A stretch of DNA of 59,249 bases from Bacteroidota bacterium (GCA_030550275.1 JAUQPR010000013.1:1-59249); one strand, 5' to 3'. Positions 1 through 10,300 are shown, numbered from the stretch's first letter. Notes: generated by a model not told the origin, from the sequence alone. Translations and numbers: made by a program.

Positions 1-1688
1 TGGATCCGGTGCCGGATGAGCCGCTGACTTACGATCCTCGCAATATTTGGATAACACCGTATTTCCCAGATGACTTACAAAAGTTTGGAAGCCTCTTCAA
101 CCCGCGGCAGAAGCTGGCGCTCATCAGCTTCGCCGATAAAGTCCTCCAGGCGCACGCCCATATCCTTGCCCAAGGCGCCGAGCCCGACTTCGCCAAGGCG
201 GTGGCGACGTATCTGGGGCTGGCGCTGGACAAGCTCGCTACATACCTATGCGTTCTAACGCGATGGCGCTCCGATGTACTCTCATTTGAGCGCAGTTTTG
301 ACCGCCAAGCGCTGCCGATGGTATGGGATTACGGAGAAGTAAACCCGTTCAGTGAAGCTCGAGGCAGTTGGGATATGGAAGGTATGCTCGAGGTCCTGTC
401 CCACCTCACCAGCATCCCACCTACGAATCCCCAACTCGCAAGTCCCACCGTGGCCCACGGCACCGCCACCGCTCTTCCCTGGCCAGACAACTTCTTCGAC
501 GCCGTGCTGACCGACCCGCCGTATTACGACAATGTGAACTACTCGGCGCTCTCGGATTTCTTCTACGTCTGGCTTAAGCGCACGGTTGGCGACCTGTATC
601 CGGAGCTCTTTGCTACGCCGCTCACGCCGAAGTCCGAGGAGATTGTTCAGGACCCCAACCGTCAAGGCGGGCGAGAGGCAGCACGTGCGTTCTTTGAACA
701 AATGCTCACCCAGGCATTTCGCGAAATCCACCGCGTGCTCAAGCCCGATGGCATCGCCGTCATCGTCTTTGCCCACAAGACCACCGAAGCCTGGGAAACG
801 GTCATCAACGCCTTGCTGGAGGCTGGTCTCTACATGACCGCTTCCTGGCCCATCCACACCGAAATGCAGGCGCGGCTGAACGCTCAAGAGACCGCTTCGC
901 TGGCTTCCTCCATCTACATGGTCTGCCGCAAACGCACCACGAACGAGGTGGGCGAGTATCCCAAAGTGCGACGCGAAATTGAAGAGCGCGTGCGGCAGAA
1001 ACTCACGCAGTTCTGGGATGAGGGCATCCGCGGGGCGGACTTTTTCATGAGTGCCATCGGCCCGGCGGTGGAAGCGTTCGGCAAATACGCCCGCGTGGAG
1101 AAACTTTCCGGAGAACCGGTCACCGTTGCGGAGCTATTGGAGTACGTGCGCAAAGTCGTCGCCGAGTTCGCGCTGGAGCGTGTCCTGGGTTCAGCCGAAT
1201 TGGGCGGTGTGGATGCACCGACCCGCTTCTATCTCCTCTACCGCTGGACCTACAACCATGCGCGCGTGCCGTTCGACGAGGCGCGTAAGTTAGCGCAGGG
1301 CCTCGGCCTCGAACTCACCGCGCTGTGGGGCGAGGGGGGACTGATCGAAAAGCATAAGGACTACATCTCCGTGCCGACACCGCTCGATCGCGCAAGAAGC
1401 GAGAAGTTTACCGACGAGACAACATTTGCGACGATCATCGACGCCTTGCACTACGCCCTTTGGCTTTGGGAGCGAAATGCGCAGAAGAGGTTACAGGAGC
1501 ACCTTGCGGCGACTTATGGCGGCAACGAAACCTTCTGGCAGGTGGCGCAGGCAATCGCAGAGGTCTTGCCCGAAGGGGACGAGGAAAAGCGGCTCCTGCA
1601 AGGTTTGCTGTATGGGCGCAGGAGCCTTCAGAGAGATACTCAACAGCGGGTCTTTTCAATGGGGGTGAATCATGAAGCCGTGGTATGA
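1..1688 (+). CDS. DUF1156/COG1743-type adenine-specific DNA methyltransferase, 5' partial
   Basis: The reading frame is open at the window edge, so the N-terminal part, where the DUF1156 region normally lies, is missing. The visible 559 residues counted from the GTG at position 9 contain the amino-methyltransferase motif IV as DPPYYDN (D at about residue 168), followed by the family-typical SDFFYVWLKR stretch and a downstream LTPKSEEIV segment. The protein should transfer a methyl group from S-adenosylmethionine to adenine in DNA. The stop overlaps the start of the DUF499 ATPase by 17 bases, which indicates co-translation. COG1743 and COG1483 proteins are known neighbours in thermophile and archaeal defence loci. 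The family call is firm; the biological role in defence is inferred from context. Confidence 0.85.
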   Translation, partial: DPVPDEPLTYDPRNIWITPYFPDDLQKFGSLFNPRQKLALISFADKVLQAHAHILAQGAEPDFAKAVATYLGLALDKLATYLCVLTRWRSDVLSFERSFDRQALPMVWDYGEVNPFSEARGSWDMEGMLEVLSHLTSIPPTNPQLASPTVAHGTATALPWPDNFFDAVLTDPPYYDNVNYSALSDFFYVWLKRTVGDLYPELFATPLTPKSEEIVQDPNRQGGREAARAFFEQMLTQAFREIHRVLKPDGIAVIVFAHKTTEAWETVINALLEAGLYMTASWPIHTEMQARLNAQETASLASSIYMVCRKRTTNEVGEYPKVRREIEERVRQKLTQFWDEGIRGADFFMSAIGPAVEAFGKYARVEKLSGEPVTVAELLEYVRKVVAEFALERVLGSAELGGVDAPTRFYLLYRWTYNHARVPFDEARKLAQGLGLELTALWGEGGLIEKHKDYISVPTPLDRARSEKFTDETTFATIIDALHYALWLWERNAQKRLQEHLAATYGGNETFWQVAQAIAEVLPEGDEEKRLLQGLLYGRRSLQRDTQQRVFSMGVNHEAVV

Positions 1689-4308
1689 AGTCATCAGCCC
1701 GCACCCGGACATCCGTGCGGGCAGGTTTGACGAGTCTGTATTCGCTGCGGATTTATCCGATGTGGTTGCTGACCGTGGTCCGCTGGAGTACCGCGATGCG
1801 GAGCTGTTCTTCCGCAAGACCTATCCGACGCAGGGCTTGGTGAAGCTGCTTTCAGCGGTTGCCTCGCGCCTCTCAGGGAAGGGCGGTGGGGAGGCGGTCA
1901 TCCAAATCCAAACGCCCTTTGGCGGCGGCAAGACGCACAGCCTGATTGCGCTGTATCACCTCTTCAAGAATCCACAAGCAGAGAGCGCTGCGGAGCTGAT
2001 CTCAAAGGTGCGGGAGAGGGCTGGTCTGGACGCTATTCCCACAGCCCGCGTGGTGACCTTTGTGGGCACTGCTGCTGACCCGCTTGGCAAGACACCGTGG
2101 GGGGCGCTTGCCGAGCAGTTGGGTAACTACGCTCTGCTTGCCGACCACGACCACAAGCGGCTTGCGCCTGGGAAGGACTTGCTCCACAAGCTCCTCGATG
2201 GCGCACCGACGCTCCTGCTGATGGACGAAGTGGCTGAGTACGCCGCCAGAGTCAAGGAGTTCCGCGAGCAGGTGATCGCCTTCTTCCAGGAGCTTACGGA
2301 AACGGTGAAGGTGCTGCCGCAGTGCGCGCTGGTGGTGACGCTGCCTTCCAGTGCACCGTACGGCGAAGAGGGACAGCGAGCACTCTACCAATTGCAGCAG
2401 GTCTTTGGGCGCGTGGAGGCGATCTACACACCGGTCGAGGGCGAAGAGATTTACGAGATCATCCGCCGTCGGCTGTTTGAAGGTACACCGGACCCTTCCG
2501 AGGTACGCAAGGTAGCCGATAGCTACTGGGAGATGTATCGGCGGCTTGGCGACGATGTACCGCGTGAGGTGCGCGAGACGGCGTATCGGGACAAACTGCG
2601 CAAGGCGTATCCCTTCCATCCGGAGATGATTGACCTTCTGTTCGAGCGCTGGAGCACCTATTCCAGCTTCCAGCGCACGCGTGGGGTGCTCAGGTTTCTG
2701 GCAGAAGTGGTGGCAGACCTCTACCAACGCGGGCATTCCGCACCGCTGATTCAGCCAGCACACCTCAATCTCGCCAGTCCGGCGATCCGCCGCGAACTCA
2801 TTAAGCACATTGGGAACGAATACGAAGGCGTCATCGCTGCGGACATTGCCGGTAGCAACGCAAAAGCCCAAACGATAGATCCCAAGATAGGCTCCGAATA
2901 TGCCAGCTTTAAGATTGCCAGCGGACTGGCGACCGCCATCTTTTTTGGGTCCTTCAGTGGGGGTGAGAGGAAGGGACTGGGCATTCAGCGCCTGCGTCTT
3001 GCACTGCTGCGCGAAGGCATCCCGCCAGCCCTGGTCGGTGATGCGCTTCGCCGGCTTGAGGAGGAGCTCTGGTATCTACACGTGGAGGGGGGCGTTTATT
3101 CCTTCTCCAGTCAGCCCAATCTCAACCGCGTCATCCTCGAGAAAGAGGAGGCGGTGGGGGATGAGCTCATCACTGAGGAGGTTCGCGCTTGGCTGGAGAA
3201 GCTCGACGGCAGCGAGCTGCGTGTGACACGCTGGCCCAAAGTGTCGCAGGATGTGCCCGACACCAAAGACTTGAAACTAGCGATCCTCTCACCGGAGCAC
3301 TCAAAACAGAGCGGCACGACCAGTGCGTTTGTGGACGAGTTGTTGAAAAGGTGCGGCGCGACATTTCGCACGTATCAGAACACGCTCCTTGTGCTGGCTC
3401 CTGACGACGGTGAGTTTGCCTCTCTGCGGCAGAAGGTCAAGCGGTTTCTCGCCTTGCGCGCCATCTGCGATGACAAAGCGCTCATGCGCCAACTGTCGGA
3501 GGAGAATAAAAAAGCACTGGAGAGCAAGTTGAGAGATGTCGAGAGCAGAATACCCTTCAGTCTGCTTTCGGCGTATCGGCATCTGGCAAAGCCTGGCGAA
3601 AACGGCGTGGAATGGCTCGATTTGGGCACACCCACCACCGGCGAGAGGGGCTCGCTGGCCAAGCGCGTGCGCGAGCACCTGAAAAGCCGGGAACTCTTGC
3701 TCGAGCGCATCTCGCCGCACAACCTCCTCAAGAAAACGCTGCGGGAGGACGAGCAAGAAAAGCCGGTGGCTGAGATTGTCGAGGCTTTTCTTCGCTATCC
3801 GCAGTTGCCGATGGTTGAGAGTATTGCTGTCATCGAGCATGCGATAAGCCAAGGGGTACGCGAGCGTGTCTTTGCCGTGAGGATCGGCGAGCGCGTGTAC
3901 TTCGGAGAAACACCGCCTGTCTCACTCTCCATGGACGACGCCGTGTTGATGCGAAAGGAGCTCGTCCCGCAGGCTCCAGCCGTAACCGAACCCCCGCCAC
4001 AAGCGCTGCAAGCTACCCCTGCGGTTGCTCCTGAGCCAGGTGCAGAGGCACTGCCTTCCGCTCGACCGATGCGGGAAGCGGGCGTGCATCGCCTGAGACT
4101 CCGTGTCAGGGTGCCGTGGGACAAGCTTTCGGATTTTGTCCGCGGGGTAATCCTGCCGCTACGTAACGATGGGGCGGAGTTGGAAGTAGAAGTATGTGTG
4201 CAAGCACAGTCAAAGTCTGGCAGCATCAAGCCGGCGACGCTGGAACACAAGGTGAAGGAGACCCTGCGGCAAATCGGTGCGGAGACTTTGGAGGAGTTCC
4301 ACGAGTGA
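1672..4308 (+). CDS. DUF499 (COG1483) P-loop ATPase of a methyltransferase-linked defence locus
   Basis: This 878-residue protein starts with MKPWYEV and has a Walker A motif, FGGGKTHS (K at residue 87), and a Walker B, LLLMDE (D185, E186), both in the N-terminal ATPase domain. A Pro/Ala-rich linker lies at about residues 766-803 and precedes a small C-terminal domain. Length and motif order suit DUF499 proteins, which are large AAA-like ATPases found beside DUF1156 methyltransferases. It is probably a cytoplasmic, DNA- or complex-remodelling ATPase; its exact activity is not established. The ATG at 1672 lies inside the end of the methyltransferase gene, so the two are likely translated together. 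Confidence 0.88.
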   Translation: MKPWYEVISPHPDIRAGRFDESVFAADLSDVVADRGPLEYRDAELFFRKTYPTQGLVKLLSAVASRLSGKGGGEAVIQIQTPFGGGKTHSLIALYHLFKNPQAESAAELISKVRERAGLDAIPTARVVTFVGTAADPLGKTPWGALAEQLGNYALLADHDHKRLAPGKDLLHKLLDGAPTLLLMDEVAEYAARVKEFREQVIAFFQELTETVKVLPQCALVVTLPSSAPYGEEGQRALYQLQQVFGRVEAIYTPVEGEEIYEIIRRRLFEGTPDPSEVRKVADSYWEMYRRLGDDVPREVRETAYRDKLRKAYPFHPEMIDLLFERWSTYSSFQRTRGVLRFLAEVVADLYQRGHSAPLIQPAHLNLASPAIRRELIKHIGNEYEGVIAADIAGSNAKAQTIDPKIGSEYASFKIASGLATAIFFGSFSGGERKGLGIQRLRLALLREGIPPALVGDALRRLEEELWYLHVEGGVYSFSSQPNLNRVILEKEEAVGDELITEEVRAWLEKLDGSELRVTRWPKVSQDVPDTKDLKLAILSPEHSKQSGTTSAFVDELLKRCGATFRTYQNTLLVLAPDDGEFASLRQKVKRFLALRAICDDKALMRQLSEENKKALESKLRDVESRIPFSLLSAYRHLAKPGENGVEWLDLGTPTTGERGSLAKRVREHLKSRELLLERISPHNLLKKTLREDEQEKPVAEIVEAFLRYPQLPMVESIAVIEHAISQGVRERVFAVRIGERVYFGETPPVSLSMDDAVLMRKELVPQAPAVTEPPPQALQATPAVAPEPGAEALPSARPMREAGVHRLRLRVRVPWDKLSDFVRGVILPLRNDGAELEVEVCVQAQSKSGSIKPATLEHKVKETLRQIGAETLEEFHE

Positions 4309-4559
4309 GATAGGATCGACGCGAGAGAAAGCTACGCGCTCGTGCACCCATTTGACTTTTGCTGTGCCTTCTTCCCCGGCGACCTTGATGCTTGAGAGAA
4401 CTCAAGCAGACGCTAAGAGCCCGAATTGCTCCCGAACTCCTCGACCGGATGCGCGGCGAGGTGTCCTTTCCGTTTGAGCCCGTCGAGCACCAGCGCATTG
4501 CGGTGAAGGTGATTAATTTTCGGGGCAATGAGGTGGCAAGGGTGGTGCCTTGGAGCTAA
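4309..4559 (+). pseudogene. decayed small coding fragment between the ATPase and the winged-helix gene
   Basis: Two short protein-like stretches adjoin in different frames. The first follows the ATPase stop in the same frame (ending AFFPGDLDA, stop near 4395). The second runs from a possible TTG at 4392 to a TAA at 4557-4559 and ends RIAVKVINFRGNEVARVV. Joining them needs a single-base correction near 4391, so this may be a frameshifted small gene. The second part could alternatively be a 55-residue protein with a TTG start. Its tail reminds me of the C-termini of some adenine methyltransferases, but I cannot confirm that. Confidence 0.3.
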
Positions 4560-4571
4560 GGAGCGTGTGTG

Positions 4572-5135
4572 ATGGATCGTAACGAGGTACATATCGCCTT
4601 TGAAATCCTGCTTGAGGAGATCGAGCAGGTTGCCAATAGCATCAACGATGCCGGTGCCGAAGCCTTTCAAAAAGGAGCTTACGACGAGGCTCGCCGGATG
4701 ATTGAAATTGCGACGCGGCTGACCGAGTTTCGCGAAAGGGTTAAGGCGCTTCAAGACGAATGGAGAAGTATCTTCACCGGTTATGCTCCGGAAGGAAGAA
4801 TGAGGCGCAGAAAGCGTCCGAAGAGACTCAAAAGAGGGTTAAGAACGAGCGAAGATGCCTTTCGGAAGCCGATCCTGGAAGCTCTGGTAGAATTAGGAGG
4901 GCGAGCGGAGATGTCCAAGGTGCTGGACCTTGTGGAGAGAAAGATGCGGGGCATCTTGAACGATTATGACTATCAGCCTTTACCCTCGGACCCTAATACC
5001 ATCCGTTGGCGCAACACGGCGCAGTGGTGTCGGAATACGATGGTCCGAGAGGGGCTGTTGAAGAGCGACTCGCCTCGGGGCATCTGGGAGATCTCAGAAC
5101 GAGGAAGAAAGGCTCTTCAGGAGGGCAAGGTGTAA
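4572..5135 (+). CDS. winged-helix protein with Mrr N-terminal-like domain
   Basis: This is a 187-residue protein. I chose ATG 4572 over the GTG at 4569 because AAGGAG (4558-4563) sits eight bases upstream. Residues 1-70 look helical. A basic linker (RRRKRPKRLKRG, about 77-90) follows. Residues 95-185 look like an Mrr_N-type winged helix: FRKPILEALVELGG, then NTIRWRNTAQWCRNTMVREGLL and IWEISERGRKAL. Mrr_N domains occur at the N-terminus of restriction endonucleases, but no nuclease domain is attached here. It is likely a DNA-binding accessory or regulator of the upstream methyltransferase/ATPase pair. Its specific role is unknown. Confidence 0.65.
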   Translation: MDRNEVHIAFEILLEEIEQVANSINDAGAEAFQKGAYDEARRMIEIATRLTEFRERVKALQDEWRSIFTGYAPEGRMRRRKRPKRLKRGLRTSEDAFRKPILEALVELGGRAEMSKVLDLVERKMRGILNDYDYQPLPSDPNTIRWRNTAQWCRNTMVREGLLKSDSPRGIWEISERGRKALQEGKV

Positions 5136-5149
5136 AGTGCCCTTTTGTT

Positions 5150-5352
5150 GACAACCCTATCCTCGTCTTGCCCCTCTCCGCTGCAACGAGGAATCCCTCA
5201 ATCGCATTCGGGAATACGTTCTAACCAGCCCGATGCGCTGGGCATTGGAGCCGGAGAACCCGCATCAGCTTGGGGTGGATGAGTTTGGTGCGTGGCTGGA
5301 TAGCGTCGGCGAGGCAAGCAGCGGAAGCCTCAAGCGCAGGCATGGAGAGTGA
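5150..5352 (+). pseudogene. remnant of a REP-associated (IS200-like, Y1) transposase
   Basis: One frame between 5185 and the TGA at 5350-5352 encodes NRIREYVLTSPMRWALEPEN followed by a short tail. This is the conserved C-terminal motif of COG1943 transposases (typical form RIREYI..NP.RW..D..NP). The catalytic HUH and Tyr regions are absent and there is no start codon, so only about 50 residues survive. It sits exactly between the defence cluster and miaB and accounts for the otherwise gene-free 290 bases there. Confidence 0.6.
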
Positions 5353-5426
5353 GAGCCCTCGCAGAAGCAGAGCATACCGCACGAGGCTGGGAGGGGCGAG
5401 TGGGAATCTCCGAACGTGGGCGCTGC

Positions 5427-6809
5427 TCAGGCGGCGAGCACCTCTCCGAAGAGGGTTGCGGAGGTGGCGCGGTGGATGCGGACCCGCACAAGCGCCCCAA
5501 CGGAGCACTCCGGAGTGCGCGGGAAGATGACAACCTTGTTCGTATCGGTGCGACCCTGCCACTCCTCGGGATTGCGCTTGCTGGGACCTTCGACGAGCAC
5601 CTCGTGAATGCGCCCGATTTCGCGCTCCTGGTTGACCTCGTAGGAGATCTGCTGCTGCAGGGCGATGATCTCGTTGAGCCGGCGCAGCTTGACCTCTTCG
5701 GGCACGTCATCGCCCCACTTCCATGCCCGCGTGCCCTCGCGCGGGGAGTACTTGAACATGTAGGCGCCATCGTAGCGCACGGTTCGCAGGAGCTCCAGCG
5801 TTGCCTGGTGGTCCTCTTCGGTCTCCGTGCAGAAGCCGGCGATGATATCGGTGGAGAGGGCGCAGTCGGGCATCACCTGGCGGATGCGCTCGATGCGCTC
5901 CAGGTACTGCTCGACGGTGTAGCCGCGGTTCATCAGGCGCAGGATCCGGTTCGAGCCGGATTGCACGGGCAGGTGGATGTATTTGCAGATGTTCGGATAC
6001 GCCGCCATGGTTTCGATGAGCTTGTCGCTCATGTCGCTGGGGTGCGAGGTCAAGTAGCGGATCCGCATGTGTGGGACAGCTCGGGCGCAGGCGGCAAGGA
6101 GGTCGGCAAAGTCTGCGCCGCTGACTGGGTCGCGGTAGCTGTTGACGTTCTGCCCCAGGAGTGTGACCTCTTTGAAGCCGCGCTCAGAGAGGCGCTGCAG
6201 CTCGGCAACGATGGAGTTCAGCGGGCGCGAACGCTCCCGCCCTCGGGTGAAGGGCACGATGCAGAAGGTGCAGAATTTGTCGCAGCCGCGCATGATCGAG
6301 ACCCACGCGCTGATGCCCTCGGTGCGCAGCGGCTCGATATCGTCGTAGGTCTCCACGCGGCTGAGCCGGACGGCAATCCCCTGTTCGCCAGCGAAGGCAT
6401 GCTCCAGCAGTTGTGGGAGCTTGCGGTACTCGTCCGGACCCACGACCAGCTCCACCAGCGCGTTGCGTCCCAGGAGTCGGGAGCGCAGCCGCTCCGCCAT
6501 ACACCCCAAGATGCCAACCACCAGCCAGGGCTTCTGCCGCTTGTAGGGCTTGAGATGGTTGAGCCGCTCCAGAACCCGCTGCTCGGCATGCTCGCGCACG
6601 GCACAGGTGTTGAGCAGAATGACGTCCGCCTCCTCTGGACGGGACGCCACACCGTAGCCGTTGGCGCTCAGGATGCCCAGCACGATCTCCGTGTCGTTGA
6701 GATTCATCTGGCAGCCGTAGGTCTCCACGTAGACCAGCCGTGCCCCGTTTGCCGTATGCACGGCGGGCTGTGGAGCGGTTTCGGACCCCAGTACTGGAAG
6801 CTCCAGCAT
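5427..6809 (-). CDS. miaB: tRNA-2-methylthio-N6-dimethylallyladenosine synthase
   Basis: This radical-SAM methylthiotransferase adds the 2-methylthio group to i6A37 of tRNAs. With the start at 6809 it is 460 residues, a normal MiaB length; the open frame upstream to 7253 lies over another gene and is not used. The N-terminal cluster cysteines are C33 (YGCQMN), C69 (NTCAV) and C103 (GCMAE). The radical-SAM motif CDKFCTFC supplies C176, C180 and C183. A TRAM domain closes the protein (about 385-460). It faces the GroES-like gene divergently across about 125 bases. Confidence 0.95.
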   Translation of the reverse strand: MLELPVLGSETAPQPAVHTANGARLVYVETYGCQMNLNDTEIVLGILSANGYGVASRPEEADVILLNTCAVREHAEQRVLERLNHLKPYKRQKPWLVVGILGCMAERLRSRLLGRNALVELVVGPDEYRKLPQLLEHAFAGEQGIAVRLSRVETYDDIEPLRTEGISAWVSIMRGCDKFCTFCIVPFTRGRERSRPLNSIVAELQRLSERGFKEVTLLGQNVNSYRDPVSGADFADLLAACARAVPHMRIRYLTSHPSDMSDKLIETMAAYPNICKYIHLPVQSGSNRILRLMNRGYTVEQYLERIERIRQVMPDCALSTDIIAGFCTETEEDHQATLELLRTVRYDGAYMFKYSPREGTRAWKWGDDVPEEVKLRRLNEIIALQQQISYEVNQEREIGRIHEVLVEGPSKRNPEEWQGRTDTNKVVIFPRTPECSVGALVRVRIHRATSATLFGEVLAA

Positions 6810-6935
6810 CCTCGTCTCTATCCCCGCGCTCGCGTTCGGACTCCTGTGCCTATAACGAACCAGGCGTGGGTTTCGTGATACGGCACAGCCGAAGCAATGA
6901 CGGGCGGCATGGCGGAGAGATTCGGAGAAAGCGCG

Positions 6936-7301
6936 ATGAGCACAGTGCTGGAGCATCTCATCGTAGTCGGCGATCGGGTGCTCATCAAGCCCAAAACGGG
7001 CGAGCTGCGTACACGGTCCGGGCTCTACCTGCCCCCCAGCGTTCGGGAGAACGAGAAGGTGCAAACCGGCTACGTGGTCAAGGTCGGACCCGGGTATCTG
7101 CTCCCGACGCCTCCGGAGTGGGACGAACCCTGGAAGGCGCGCGAGGTGCAGTACCTGCCACTGCAGGCGCAGGAGGGCGATTTGGCAATCTACCTTCAGC
7201 GGGAGGCGCTGGAGCTGGAGCTGGAAGGAGAGCGCTACGTCATCGTGCCGCATTCGGCAATTCTGCTGCTCATTCGGGATGAGGAGCTGCTGGAGGGATA
7301 G
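6936..7301 (+). CDS. GroES-like co-chaperonin family protein, stand-alone second copy
   Basis: This 121-residue protein begins MSTVLEHLIVVGDRVLIKPK, the Cpn10 opening strand, and continues with LRTRSGLYLPPSV, a GroES mobile-loop-like region, and GYVVKVGPG. It differs from the 100-residue GroES at 32839 in having an insertion (about 60-85) with TPPEWDEPWKAREVQYLPLQ. ATG 6936 is preferred over the upstream 6897 start because a GGAGA sits eight bases before it. There is no partner chaperonin next door. It may modulate GroEL or act independently; its function is not known. Confidence 0.8.
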   Translation: MSTVLEHLIVVGDRVLIKPKTGELRTRSGLYLPPSVRENEKVQTGYVVKVGPGYLLPTPPEWDEPWKAREVQYLPLQAQEGDLAIYLQREALELELEGERYVIVPHSAILLLIRDEELLEG

Positions 7302-7376
7302 CTCTCGGGAACGCGGACGCAGGGTGGGGCGGTATTTGAGCTCCTGCGTGTGTCATTGGCGAACGGGATGAGTGCC

Positions 7377-10300
7377 ATGAAGCGCGGACTACTCCTTGGT
7401 TTCGCTGCCGCAGTGAACGCGGTTGCCCAGTGCTTACTCTATCCGGTGCCGCTTGCCCAACGGGTTGCCGAAGCGGAGCTGATTGTAGAGGGCAGGCTCG
7501 AGAGGCAGCAGGTGCTCTACGAGCCAATCCGCCCCATGCTCTACACGGTCTGGCGGCTTCGGGTGACCAAGCTCTTTATGGGCGAGTACGCGGCTGATAC
7601 TCTGCTGCTTGTGCACGAGGGCGGTCGAACGGACACCCTTTGGATCGAGGTTCACCCATCAGCGCCGCTTGCCGAAGGTGTCGTAGGGACGTTCCTGCTT
7701 CGGCGGGCAAGGGCGGAGGTGGGTGCCCAGCTCTCCGCGCCGGCATTTGAGTTGGTGGCGGGTCCGCAAGGGGTGCTGGTGTACGAGCTACAGTCGGGAT
7801 GGGCGTGGGACCCCTTTGCCCGCTACCCGATTGGTGAACTCTACCGAAGCCTGGAGCAATTGGTCGGGCAGCCCTATCGGGAGCGTGCGCCGTTGCCGCT
7901 CTCCTGGCAGCCGCGCAAGGATGCTCCTGCGCGCCCCTTGGCGACAATTACGGGCTTTACGCCAACGCAGATCACCGCTGGCACCTTCGACACGCTGCGC
8001 ATCTTCGGTTCGGGGTTCGGGAGCACCCCGGGCTCTGTGCAGTTCCCGCACGCAGATTACGGAGGCAGCCAATGGTTCACCGCGCCCAGCAACCACATCG
8101 TGCTGTGGAGCGATACGGAGATCCGCGTCATCGTGCCGACGGAAGCCGGAACGGGCAACTTCCGAGTGGTCACCAGCAACAACGAAACGGTGCAATCCCC
8201 TTCGGCGCTGAGCATCCCCTACGCAGTGCTGACGCTAAGCTCCGGCGGGCAGCGCTACCGTGTGCGCCTGGTCAATGCCAACAGCGCCGGCGGCTACACA
8301 CTGGTGCCGAACGCGAGCTTTGCTGCCAATACGGACGCGTTCAACGCCTTCAAACGAGCCCTGCAGACATGGCGCTGCGGCACGTACGTCAACTTCGGGC
8401 TGGCGCAGACGACCACCACGGTGCAGTGCGCTGCCGATGACGGCACCAATGTCGTGAGCTTCGATAACACCAGTTGCAATCTGCCCAGTGGCGTGCTGGG
8501 CGTGACGTACAACTACTACGGTGGCTGCTCCGCCGGTGGGAACTCGTACTGGTATCGCCGAGGGATGGACCTTATCTTCCGGCGCCCCGGCGCCGGTATC
8601 AATTGGAACTTTGGACCGCAGCCGCCGGGGACGGGGCAGTACGATTTCGAATCCGTTGTGCTGCACGAGCTGGGGCATGCGCACCTGCTGGGGCATGTGA
8701 TTGCGCCGAATACGCTGATGCACTACGCCATCGGACCCGGCGTGATGATTCGCACGCTGGGAGTGCAAACGGACCAAGCCGGTGGGCTGTACGTGATGCA
8801 ATATAGCACGGTCTCGGCTCCGTGTGGACCAAGCGCAATCGTGGCGCTCAATAGCTCGAACTGTGTCATCGGGGCGCCGGTTGCCCGATTCGGTGCCCAG
8901 CCCTTGAGCGGGTGCCCACCGCTGACGGTGCAGTTCTTCGATTCCAGCGCGGGCAATCCCACCGCGTGGGAATGGGATGTCAACGGCGACGGTGTGGTGG
9001 ACTACACCACCCAGAACTGCGTGCACACGTACCAGCAGCCCGGGCAGTATACGGTCCGCCTCGTGGCACGCAATAGCGCTGGGAGCGACACGCTGATTCG
9101 CCCGCAGTACATCACCGTCTACGAGCTGCCGCAGGTGGATGCCGGTCCGGACCGCACGGTGTGCGCTGGTGAAGCGGTTCGCTTGGGGGGCAATCCTACA
9201 GCACAGGGTGGCGCGCCACCGTACACGTACCAATGGAGCCCGGCAACGGGATTGGACAACCCGTCCGCGCCGAATCCCACTGCGCAGCTGACCTCCTCGA
9301 TGCAGTACGTGCTGACCGTCACCGATGCGCGCGGCTGCCGCAGCAGTGATACGGTGACGGTGGTCGTGCAGCCGCTTCCGCAGCCGCGGCTGAGCGTGGT
9401 CGGTGCAGCGCAGTTCTGCCAGGGGGATAGCGCGCGCTTGGTTGCGCCCTCGGGCTACCGGCGCTACCGGTGGAACACCGGTGATACGCTCCCGAGCATC
9501 ACCGTGCGCGCGGGTGGGCTCTACTGGGTTGTCGTCACCGACCAGTACGGATGCAGCGGTAGCTCCGATACGGTGCAGATCACGGTCTTTGCCCGACCGC
9601 AGGCGCAGGTCAGCGGAGGTTCGCGCGTGTGCCGAGGCGATACGGCGCGCTACAGCGCAGCATTCCCTGGTGCAGGCGATACGTATAGCTGGGAGGTGCG
9701 CGGAGGGCGAATTGTGAGCGGACAGGGGATGCCCTCGGTCCTGGTCCTGTGGGACACAGCCGGGAGCGGTTGGGTGCGCCTCCAGCAGAGCACTCCGCAG
9801 GGATGCACGGCGCAGAGCGAGCCCCTCTCGGTGGCGGTGCTGGAGCTGAACCCACCGACGGTGCGTGTACTGGGACCGAGTGCATTCTGCGAGGGCGATA
9901 GCACCGTCCTGGAAGCCGAAGCTGGGTACGTGCGCTACCGATGGAATACGGGCGATACAACGCGGCGGCTGACGGTGCGCACCGCCGGAAGCTACACCGT
10001 CGAGGTCGTCTCTGCAGAGGGGTGCCGTGCTGTTTCAGCGCCGGTGCAGATTACGGTCCATCCACTGCCACCCAAGCCGAGCATAGAGCGTCGGGGCGAC
10101 ACGCTGGAATGCCAGAGCTTGGTTGCCATTGGCTACCAGTGGTACCTCAACGGTGAGCCGCTCCCGGGCGAACGCTCCCGGCGCCTTGTAGCGCAGCGCT
10201 CTGGGCAGTATGCCGTCGCGATTGTGGATTCCAACGGCTGTAGGGCGATCTCCGACCCGGTGGATGTTGTCATTTCGGTGCAGGAGCCCGCTCTGGGGCA

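Noticed and set aside
5349-6878. 509-codon open frame on the plus strand opposite miaB
   Set aside because: It is the antisense of a clear miaB gene with all cysteine motifs; no independent support.
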